From Stomoxys calcitrans (taxonomy: Eukaryota > Arthropoda > Insecta > Diptera > Muscidae): a stretch of DNA of 64,000 nt. The translations under genes were made by a program, and so were the position numbers. Every line of letters starts with the position of its first letter. The first letter of the stretch is position 1. Shown in pieces: positions 54,986-64,000 of the stretch. The stretch spans positions 18,663,437 to 18,727,436 of the forward strand of contig NC_081555.1 of assembly GCF_963082655.1 (NCBI RefSeq), given 5' to 3'. A model generated the notes under the pieces. That model saw only the letters and a program-made list of their open reading frames with translations, searched no databases and was not told where the DNA came from.

Positions 54986-55205
54986 TTTTTTTTGAAATCA
55001 AAAGACTTAAGACACAAACACGAAGTTAGTAGGACAGATATAAAGGATAAATGGCATTTAGAAAATTTTTGAAACATTTACTGCAAACAAAAAAAGTCTT
55101 AGGACACAAACACTAGGCTCCTAAAGCAGAAATCAAGGATAATTTTTTTAGGATATATAAAAAAAACAAAAAAAAAATCTAAAGACTTAGAAAACGAACA
55201 CGCCT
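54986..55205 (-). repeat. AAAGACTTAAGACACAAAC repeats, left half of a split array
   Basis: Inverted form of the 48-kb motif: AAAAGACTTAAGACACAAAC at 54999, AAAGTCTTAGGACACAAAC near 55093, AAAGACTTAGAAAACGAAC near 55181, with AAAGCAGAAATCAAGGAT between. It resumes at 57830 after the inserted element at 55205-57785. Confidence 0.7.
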
Positions 55206-57785
55206 GTAAGAAGGCGTTAAGTTCGGCAGGGCCGAACTTTGGATACCATCTCCTCGGGTATATATATGTAAACCACCATTTGTTATAATCCGGTGAAAAA
55301 GGCATAATTGGTTCGATTTGGACCAAATTCGATAAGGATACTGAGAGGTCTAACAAGTCATTGTTCAATTTTTTTAGAACACAATATTGGTCTTATTGGT
55401 AGCCATATACAATTTAAGACCGATCTGAAGGATATACGACACGGATGTCGAAAAATCTGTCAAATTTTAGCGATATCGGATTATAAATGGGCCTTTTATG
55501 GGGCTACAGAACTTACCGCCCGAAATTTCAGCGAAATTGGACAATAAATGCCACTTTTATGGGCCCAAAACTTTAAATCAAGAAATCGGTCTATATGGCA
55601 GCTATATCCGAATCTGAACCGATCTGGGCCAAATTGACGAAGGATGGCGAGGGGCCTTACACAACTCACTGCACCAAATTTCAGCAAAATCGGATAATAA
55701 ATGTGGCTTTTATGGACCTAAGACCCTAAATCGGCGGATCGGTCTATATGGCAACTATATCCAAATCTGGGCCAAATTGACGAAGCATGTCGAAGGGCCT
55801 AACATAACTCACTGTACCAAATTTCAGCAAAATCGGATAATAAATGTGGTTTTTATTGGCCCAAGACCCTTAATCGGCGGATCGGTCTATATGGCAGCTA
55901 TATCCAAATCTAAACCGATCTAGTTAAAATTGACGAAGGATGGCGAGGGGCCTAACACAACTCACTGTCCAGAATTTCAGCAAAATCGGATAATAAATGT
56001 GGCTTTTATGGGCCTAAGACCCTAAATCGGCGGTTCGGTCTATATGGCAACTATATCCATATCTGGACCGATCTGGGCAAAATTGACGAAGGATGTCGAA
56101 GGGCCTAACACAACTCACTGTCACAAATTTCAGCAAAATCGGATAATAAATGTGGCTTTTAAGGTCCTAAGACCCTAAATCGGCGGATCGGTCTATATGG
56201 CAGCTATATCCAAATCTGAACCGATCTGGGCCAAATTTAGGAAGGATGTCGACTGGAATAACACAACTCACTGTCCCAAGTTTCAGCAAAATCGAACAAT
56301 AAATGTCCCTTTAATGGACCCGAGATCTTAAATCGATAGGTCCATCTATATGGCAGCTATATCCAAATCTGAACCGATCTGAGTCAAATTTAAGAAGGAT
56401 GTCGACTGGCCTAACACCACTCACTGCACCAAATTTTTGCGAAATCGGACAATAAATGCGCCTTTTATGGGCCCAAGACCCTAAATCGGAGGATCGGTCT
56501 ATATGGCAACTATATCCAAATCTGGACCAATCTGAGCCAAATTGACGAAGGATGTCGAAGGGCATAACACAACTCACTGTCCCAAATTTCAGCAAAATCG
56601 GATAATAAATGTGGCTTTTATGGACCTAAGACCCTAAATCGGCGGATCGGTCTATATGGCAACTATATCCAAATCTGGGCCAAATTGACGAAGCATGTCG
56701 AAGGGCCTAACATAACTCACTGTACCAAATTTCAGCAAAATCGGATAATAAATGTGGTTTTTATTGGCCCAAGACCCTTAATCGGCGGATCGGTCTATAT
56801 GGCAGCTATATCCAAATCTAAACCGATCTGGGCCAAATTGACGAAGGATGTCGAAGGGCCTAACACCACTCACTGCACCAAATTTCAGCAAAATCGGATA
56901 ATAAATGTGGCTTTTATGGGCCCAAAACCCTAAATCGGAGGATCGGTCTATATGGCAACTATATCCAAATCTGGACCAATCTGAGCCAAATTGACGAAGG
57001 ATGTCGAAGGGCCTAACACAACTCACTGTCCCAAATTTCAGCAAAATCGGATAATAAATGTGGCTTTTATTGGCCTAAGACCCTAAATCGATAAGTAGGT
57101 CTATATGGCAGCTACATCCAAATCTGAACCGATCGGGGCCAAATTGACGAAGGTTGTCGAAAGACCTAACATAACTCACTGTACCAAATTTCAGCAAAAT
57201 CGGATAATAAATGTGGCTTTTATGACGAAGGATGTCGAAGGGCCTAACATAACTCACTGTACCAAATTTCAGCAAAATCGGATAATAAATGTGGCTTTTA
57301 TTGGTCCAAAATCCTAAATCGGCGGATCGGTCTATATGGCAGCTATATCCAAATCTGGACCGATCTGGGCCAAATTGACGAAGGATGTCGAAGGGCCTAA
57401 CACAACTCACTGTACCAAATTTCAGCAAAATTGGATAATAAATGTGGTTTTTATTGGCCTTGGACCCTTAATCGGCGGATCGGTCTATATGGGTGCTATA
57501 TCAAGATATAGTTCGATATAGCCCATCTTCGAACTTAACCTGCTTATGGACAAAAAAAGAATCTGTGCAAAGTTTCAGCTCAATATCTCTATTTTTAAAG
57601 ACTGTAGCGTGATTTCAACATACAGATGGACAAACGGACGGACATGGCTAGATGGTCTTGGATTCTTACGCCGATCAAGAACATATATACTATATAGGGA
57701 GGGAAATGGACATTTCGATGTGTTGCAAACGGAATGACAAAATGAATATACCCCCTTCCTACCGGTGGTTGGTAGAGCACTTAAG
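55205..57785 (+). mobile_element. GGCCGAA-family element, 153-bp modules (CGGCGGATCGG subfamily)
   Basis: Head AAGAAGGCGTTAAGTTCGG, CAGGGCCGAACTTTGG; then GGTCTATATGGCAGC boxes at 55588, 55741, 55884, 56037, 56190, 56343, 56496, 56649, 56792, 56945, 57098, 57329 and 57482. Steps are 153 except two of 143 and one of 231 (a local duplication). The end has CAAACGGACGGACATGGC, AAGAACATATATACTATA and CCCCTTCCTACCGGTGG. Two multi-unit blocks (55600-55900 and 56610-56830) are nearly identical, showing recent copying inside the array. Confidence 0.85.
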
Positions 57786-57829
57786 AAATAACGATTCTAA
57801 TGAAATTTTTGTACTTAAACATCTGTTAA

Positions 57830-58250
57830 AGTAAAAAGACTAAGGACACGAACACCAGGTGCGTAAAGCAAACAAAAAAACAAAAAAACATCCGTTTTTA
57901 GGATATTTGTGTATTGAAAATTTTCTAAAAATCTAAAGACTTAGGACACAAACTCTGTATTCCTAGAGCAGAAGTTAAGGTACGAAATTTTTTAGGACTT
58001 TGTAATCTTGAAATTAAAAAAACTTAAAACACTTAGGCTGTGTTTGGTGAGCAAACATAAAAAAATTAGAATTTCTTAGAACATGGAAAATTTTCCTGAA
58101 ATCAAAAGACTTAGGACACATAGGAGGCCCTTTTTTTTATTTAATTTTCTGCAAAAACATCAACTCATAAATATTTAATTAACCTTGTCAGAGAAGAATT
58201 TTTCAAAATAAAAATGCATGTTCGTGTCTTAAGTCTTTTGATTTAAACAC
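57830..58250 (-). repeat. AAAGACTTAGGACACAAAC repeats, right half of the split array
   Basis: AAAAAGACTAAGGACACGAAC near 57831, AAAGACTTAGGACACAAAC near 57936, and AAAAGACTTAGGACACATAG near 58101, with CGTAAAGCA / CCTAGAGCAGAAGTTAAGG spacers. A plus-oriented copy follows (GTGTCTTAAGTCTTTTG, 58223). Confidence 0.7.
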
Positions 58251-59205
58251 TCCTCCATGAAATTTTTAATTTTATGCATATTTCTTGTAATTAGCCTTGT
58301 TGTCGTCCAGACCAAATGGAAATTGCTGATAGTCTAGACAATTTATGGTCTAGCAGTACAATAACTGGTAAAAGCCATCATAAGACTACATACAACAGAT
58401 AGCCACCTATGATGAATATGGTAAAATGCAGTACGTGCAAGAAGGCTAATGATGACAATCTTATTGCCTTACCTTATATTGCATACATTAAAACGATTAC
58501 CATCACTAAACATACCAAACCATGGCATAATGATGACGATGATGATGATCATTAGAGCTTCAGCAACACCCTCTTGTGGCGGCATGACTTTCCCATTAGC
58601 CATGGGGGTACAGGGCAGTAAAACTTTAGAAAAAAAAACCCCAAGCAGCAGCTCTATCACGTGGTGCCATATAAAACATAATTAATTGCCGCTCATATTG
58701 TATAAGTCTGTCATCAGTGATCATATTGTCATCGTGTGCCATATTTATAGTTATTAAGTGGTAATTAAGTTAAGTGATTTACTAACAAGATATGGACAGA
58801 CCATATTATTAACCCAGCTCTAAGAAGCAAACGCCGAGGAAGAAGGAAGCCAACAATTTAAAGACGTGCACATAATGTGCATAAGCTGCTATAAAAGGGG
58901 GTGCCTTGGTAAGCCAATGGGGATTTATGGTTTTTTGCTAAATTCATAGAATCATGGCAGTTCAGTGACTGTTCAGAGGATTTTCTAAGGCTATTTCCCA
59001 GAAGCAACAAGCGATTATAATCGTTTATGAGAATTCAGGATTATTTGAAATCGACTAAAGAATAAAAGCAAGAAATCATGTTTGTGTCTAAAGTCTTTCG
59101 ATTTCAGAGAATATTCCATATGTATATGAAATGATTGCAGTTTTTAGCATAAGGAAGATAGCAGAACTATGAGAAGTTGTGTTTGTCTCACGATTTCACA
59201 AACAA
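58251..59205. other. Unique DNA, no gene seen
   Basis: Contains a short GATGATGATGAT run (58532-58550) and one more GTGTCTAAAGTCTTTCG at 59084. Short open frames on both strands show no domain. Confidence 0.5.
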
Positions 59206-60275
59206 CTGAAGGTTTCCTTATTCAGCCAGGCTGAATTGAAGGTTTCCTATAGGAAAACCTTATTCAGTCAGGCTGAATTGAAGGTTTCCTATAGGAAAAC
59301 CTTATTCAGCCAGGCTGAATTGAAGGTTTCCTATACGAAAACCTTATTCAGCCAGGCTGAATTGAAGGTTTCCTATAGGAAAACCTTATTCAGCCAGGCT
59401 GAATTGAAGGTTTCCTATAGGAAAACCTTATTCAGCCAGGCTGAATTGAAGGTTTCCTATAGGAAAACCTTATTCAGCCAGGCTGAATTGAAGGTTTCCT
59501 ATAGGAAAACCTTATTCAGCCAGGCTGAATTGAAGGTTTCCTATAGGAGAACCTTATTCAGCCAGGCTGAATTGAAGGTTTCCTATAGGAAAACCTTATT
59601 CAGCCAGGCTGAATTGAAAGTTTCCTATAGGAGAACCTTATTCAGCCAGGCTGAATTGAAGGTTTCCTATAGGAGAACCTTATTCAGCCAGGCTGAATTG
59701 AAGGTTTCCTATAGGAAAACCTTATTCAGCCAGGCTGAATTGAAGGTTTCCTATAGGAAAACCTTATTCAGCCAGGCTGAATTGAAGGTTTCCTATAGGA
59801 AAACCTTATTCAGCCAGGCTGAATTGAAGGTTTACTATAGGAAAACCTTATTCAGCCAGGCTGAATTGAAGGTTTCCCATAGGAAACCTTCAATTCAGCC
59901 TGGCTGAATAAGGTTTGAAGGTTTCCTATGGCCAGGCTGAATTGAAGGTTTCCTATAGGAAAACCTTATTCAGCCAGGCTGAATTGAAGGTTTTACTCTA
60001 GGAAAACCTTATTCAGCCAGGCTGAATTGAAGGTTTCCTATAGGAAAACCTTATTCAGCCAGGCTGAATTGAAGGTTTCCTATAGGAAAACCTTATTCAG
60101 CCATGCTGAATTGAAGGTTTCCTATAGGAAAACCTTATTCAGCCAGGCTGAATTGAAGGTTTCCTATAGAAAACCTTATTCAGCCGGGCTGAATTAAAGG
60201 TTTCCTATAGGAAAACCTTATTTAGCCAGGCTGAATTGAAGGTTTCCTTTAGAAAAACTTATTTATCCAGTAGGC
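59206..60275. repeat. 42-bp double-palindrome satellite, ~25 units
   Basis: TTCAGCC starts units at 59221 + 42n through 59851 (16 uninterrupted units), then at about 59969, 60012, 60054, 60096, 60138, 60179 and 60221. Each unit joins two palindromes, TTCAGCCAGGCTGAA and TTTCCTATAGGAAA, with centres 21-22 bp apart. One unit near 59881-59921 is inverted. Identity between units is very high (mostly 0-2 changes). Because 42 = 3 x 14, a frame from 59179 to 59907 stays open as a 14-residue repeat (FSQAELKVSYRKTL). I do not call it a gene, but it cannot be excluded from sequence alone. Confidence 0.95.
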
Positions 60276-61385
60276 TACCAAACAGTTAGCTTGGGGTTTC
60301 ACTGCAATTGTTGCTGGTGTTTTTGTTTTTTGTGTGCGTCGGTCTGCCTGTCTCAATGTCTATTTTGTTAGTTGCTTAGCCAACAAAACAATCAGTGGTA
60401 GCATTAAATCATTGTCCCCAAAGTTTTGGTGCATTTTTCCAGCTGTTTAGTGAGGATATTTTATTGCTGCTGTCTGCAGTTTCAGTTTTCCGATTTGAGT
60501 TTTTCCAGTAGTGACCTTAGTTGGTGGTGCGTGTCTGCACACATTGTGCATATTTAATTTTTTTTCTGCTGGTGTTCCTTTGGAAATTGTTGGAGTCTGG
60601 GTTTTTGGTGGTTTTCAGTTTTTTTTTTCAAAGCAAGCATAGTGTCCCCAGTTTTTCCTTGTTTTTTGTACTTTTTTCCTTTTAATGGGTAGAAAAAAAA
60701 TACAAAAATTGCGTTTTTTCTTGGCCTAAAGCACGCATGTCATGGCTTGGAAAATGTAATGCGTGGTGTTTGGTAGCTTATCTGGGGTGGGAAGGAGTGA
60801 AATGCCAATGGGAAAACATTTACATTAGAATGTAGTGCAAGTTGCTGAAGCTGCAGCCAAGATGGTTTTCTTGTTTGGGGCAAGGGTGAGAGAGGATTTT
60901 GGAGACAAGTAGTGATTTCACAAAAATAATGTTGTTGTTGTTGTTTTTTTCTTATTTTGCGACACATGAACGCATTGATCATGAGCATGCAACCAACTTG
61001 CAGAGATAATCTGCCACTTTTCTTCAATTATCATAGCAAAAAGATGAAAAGGCTAAGTGGCATTACTTTCATGTTGTGGCCATATCGTTTTTGAAGTAGC
61101 TCTTATCGGCATATTAAAAGTGGAATATCGGGCAGCATACTTTGTTTAAGGTAATAGGATGTGATACCCTATGCAAAATGAAGCAAGAACCGTTTAAGAG
61201 CAGATAATGGGGTAATAATTCTAGGAAATGTTTTGGCTATCAAGTGAATTGCAATCGATCTTTGTAATCAGAAATTGGCTGTAGAACTTGTTGGGTATCT
61301 TGTACCAAAGAATAGCAGGGAAATAATATTGTGGATGATGGGAGCGACACTAGCTTTTGATTGCAACAGTTTGTTAAACATTGAG
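60276..61385. other. Unique DNA, no gene seen
   Basis: T-rich unique sequence (GTTGTTGTTGTTG near 60935). Short open frames only. Confidence 0.5.
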
Positions 61386-62650
61386 CTAAATGTTCCGTAT
61401 AGATTCAAAAACGGCTAAACCGATTTTGATGAAATTTTCACAGATGGTACGTTTTTTGATATCAAAAAAGCCAGATCTCGGAGATGGGTGCACCGATTTA
61501 AACGAAATTTTGAATGCCACGTTATGGTACCCCAAAAACACGAAATTGGTATAAAATTTTAGGGCGACATAGAGTGGGCGGACGCCCCATCCCAAAACCC
61601 ACCCGAACGGACATGTTTACAGATTGGGACATTATGCGTATTAAATGAAAGGTATTTGAGATTAGAGTACAAACTTGTTATAAAAAGTTCACTCTAAATG
61701 TTCACCCCCAAAAACCCCCCAACAGACCACTTCACCGCTATGGGCAATATGGGTATCAAATGAAAGGTGTTTGGAAGTTGAGTACACATAAGTTATAAGA
61801 ATTTAATTCTAGGTGGGGAGGAGCCTCCCCAACCTCAAAAACCGCCAAAAGTGGCATGAATGTCTAACGTCACAAAATGGGTATGAAATGGAAGGTCTTT
61901 GGGAGTTGACTACGAATCTGTTATACACTTTTGGGAGTTGACTACGAATCTGTTATACACTTTTGGGACGGAGTCCGGGACCCACCAACCCATTAAATAC
62001 CCTACAATAGATATTGTAGTTCGATCGGAATAGTATGGGAATTAAAACAAAGATCTACGAAAGTAGGAATCGAATCCAATAATGCTATAATAATAAGTGA
62101 TAATGGTCAAGTTCAATAGGACATGTAGATCACGACAATAAAGGACTCAAATAATTCGTCTTTTAAGTCTTAGCGTCGGGGGCAACAACCCTCTCCTTCC
62201 AATAAAAACAACACCAAATTGTTATGTAGGACGACAAAGAATAAGTAGATCTAACATCCAAACTTTAATGGGCGGACCCTCCCCTTACCCTATTTTCAAA
62301 AATGCCAGATCTCGGAGATAGGTGGGGCGATTTAAGCGAAATTTGTTTTGGTTATAATAACTCAAAAACAGAAATTTGGTATCCTTATTTAGGGTGGGAT
62401 ATCTAGGGGGGGCGCCCCACCTCCAAAGCCCGCCAAATGGAAATATAGACCAATAATGACAATATGGGTCTCAAATGAAATGTACTTGAGACTAGAGCAC
62501 GAATCTTATTTACCGACCATAGCAATATAAGACTCGAATGAATGATATTTAGGAGTAGATCGCCAATATGATATCCATGTTGGGGCGAAAGGTCTGAAAG
62601 GCCGTACCAGCACGCCCAGACAGGACTTATTTCCTGACGGAGCCAGTATA
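61386..62650 (+). repeat. ATGAAAGGTATTTGAGA family repeat
   Basis: Begins near CGGCTAAACCGATTTTGATG. A landmark (ATCAAATGAAAGGTNTTTG) recurs at about 61641, 61756, 61884 and 62470. Other blocks include AGATCTCGGAGATGGGTG (61475, again 62310) and GCGGACGCCCCA (61578). The 61475 and 62310 blocks show a longer duplication of ~840 bp spacing. A fragment of the same family is at 20641. It is probably transposon-derived; no open frame. Confidence 0.6.
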
Positions 62651-62659
62651 GGTCGCAGA

Positions 62660-62870
62660 TAACACAAGTAAAAGCCTGTTAAGTTCGGCCGGGCCGAATC
62701 ATGGGTACCCACCACCATGGATTCCGCTGAAAATTTACACTTATTAACTGAGTTTGTATTTGAATTATGTTGGTCTCAAGAAGTCATAGCGGGATATCGG
62801 TACTTAAGGGGCCTATGTCACCTTATTGACCAATTCGAATAAAACTTGGTATCGATGTGGTAAATTTTCT
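62660..62870 (+). mobile_element. GGCCGAA-family element, head only
   Basis: ACAAGTAAAAGCCTGTTAAG, the perfect palindrome TTCGGCCGGGCCGAA, ATGGGTACCCACCACCATGG, then part of one module; truncated near 62870, where AAAATTTTCTAT repeats begin. Confidence 0.8.
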
Positions 62871-63010
62871 ATAAAACTAAAATGTTAACAAAATTTTCTA
62901 TAAAAATAAAATAATGACAAAATTTTCTATTAAAATAAAATTTTTACAAAATAGTCAACAAATTAGAGAAATGCAAACAAACATTTACTGCCCACATGGA
63001 GGTGTGATAT
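62865..63010. repeat. AAAATTTTCTATAAAA short repeats and a direct-repeat copy
   Basis: Three ~35-bp units (ACAAAATTTTCTATNAAAAT) then GTCAACAAATTAGAGAAATG at 62954, which reappears as GTCAGCAAATTAGAGATAGG at 63744. Confidence 0.7.
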
Positions 63011-63011
63011 T

Positions 63012-63535
63012 TTTATACCCTCCACCATAGGATGGTGGTATACTAATCTAGTCATTCCGTTTGTAACACCTCGACATATTGATCTGCGACCCCATAAAGT
63101 ATATATATTCTTGATCGTCTCGAAATTCTAATTCGAGCGAGCATGTCCGTCCATCCGTCTGTCGAAATCACTATAGCGGTCGAATGTGTAGAGCTAGCCG
63201 CTTAAAATTTTGCACAGATACTTACTATTGAAGTAGGTTGTTGCGGATTGCAAATGGGCCATATCGGTTCAGATTTGGATATAGCTCCCTTATAAACCGA
63301 TCTCTTGATTTGTCTTCCTGAGCCCCTGGAAGCCACAATTTTTGTTCGATTTGGCTGAAATTTCGCACATAGTGTTCTATTTTGACTTCCAACAATTGTG
63401 CCAAGTACGGTTTAAATGTGTGTATAATCTGATATAGCTCCTATATAAACCAATCTCGCGATTTGACTTTTTGAGCCCATGAAAGCCATCATTTTTGTCC
63501 GATTTGCCTGAAATTTTGTCCAAATCGGTCGGTTT
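63012..63535 (-). mobile_element. GGCCGAA-family element, 3' part
   Basis: Left edge TATACCCTCCACCATAGGAT, TATATATTCTTGATCGTCTC, a GTCCGTCCATCCGTC microsatellite, the CGGTCGAATGTG box, then one and a half modules; truncated near 63535, without the head. Confidence 0.8.
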
Positions 63536-64000
63536 TTAACAACATTTTGTTTTTAATTTTTTTTTTATAAAAATGACAAAATTTCTATAAAAATTAAATT
63601 TCAAAAAAATTTTCTATAGAAATAAAATTTTGAAAAAAATTTATACAAAACAAAAAAAAATTTGGAAAATCTCCGACTTTCTTTCTATCTTTGAATATCA
63701 GCAAGTGCTTTGGGTTTTGCTGCTTATCGAAATTCAACCTCTAGTCAGCAAATTAGAGATAGGCCAAACAAACATTCTACTGCCCACATAGAGGTATGAG
63801 CATGCCATGCCTGCCAATTGCTTTTTTCTGGACAACATCAGACGCATTATCTGCTTCCTCGTTTCATTAAAAGTAAAGAAAAACAAAAAGAGAAAAGAAA
63901 AGAGGGACGTGATTTTATGCATGCGTTAGCCAAGTAATTTCATATCTATTATTTTGCTGTCTTGTGAAATACTTTTTATGCTATCGCCTTATCGCTGTCG
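63536..64000. other. AT-rich DNA with repeat traces, no gene seen
   Basis: More AAAATTTCTATAAAAAT units (63575-63660), the second copy of the 57-bp direct repeat (63744-63799), then unique sequence to the window edge. Confidence 0.5.

Noticed and set aside
59179..59907. 242-codon open frame with a 14-residue repeat
   Set aside because: The 42-bp unit is a multiple of 3 and free of stops in this frame. The structure of the unit is explained by its palindromes. Kept as a satellite, not a gene.

Overview
This is intergenic or intronic DNA of a higher fly, not a bacterial window. Three things point that way: coding sequence is sparse and interrupted by splice sites; AT-rich unique DNA alternates with dense transposon debris; and the repeat families (GGCCGAA-headed repeats with internal arrays, cecropia-type mariner relics, tRNA-headed SINEs) are ones I associate with muscid or calliphorid (calyptrate) Diptera. 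The taxonomic call is inference from memory of repeat style, not from a search.

Only two stretches look like genuine host coding sequence, and both are on the minus strand. One is a 3'-terminal exon at 4446-5387 (313 codons plus stop, with an acceptor at its 5' edge and an AATAAA about 107 nt past the stop). The other is an exon at 46972-47226 (85 codons ending exactly at a consensus donor AAG|GTAAGC). Orientation and splice phase (0 and 0) are compatible, so they could belong to one minus-strand gene whose roughly 41.6 kb intron holds almost everything else here. That is a hypothesis. I do not recognise either protein.

Layout: 0-0.5 kb mariner relic and SINE; 0.6-4 kb a 31-bp repeat followed by a long pyrimidine tract with 12- and 13-bp arrays; 4.4-5.4 kb terminal exon; 6.6-7.9 kb a satellite co-amplified with a reverse-transcriptase fragment; 7.9-9.4 kb a second 31-bp hairpin array; 10.2-12.2 kb a 440-bp inverted repeat and a SINE palindrome; 12.25-13.5 kb a ~135-bp CGATA-rich array; 15-20 kb MITE, retroelement relic, ~305-bp array and an ATTTT microsatellite; 20-45 kb a run of Helentron/DINE-1-like repeats with internal 153-bp modules, invaded by MITEs, a mariner relic and a long-TIR element; 45-47 kb short tandem duplications, a tRNA-like head and the second exon; 47.7-52.4 kb MITEs, a SINE and a 1.2-kb GTCY array; 52.4-53.9 kb a non-LTR retrotransposon relic; 55.2-57.8 kb another 153-bp array element; 59.2-60.3 kb a striking 42-bp double-palindrome satellite; 61-64 kb repeat debris.

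The window is best read as layered transposon archaeology. Several insertion orders can be read directly from split elements and target-site duplications. Nothing here is a complete autonomous transposon, and every transposase or reverse-transcriptase segment found is truncated or carries stops.
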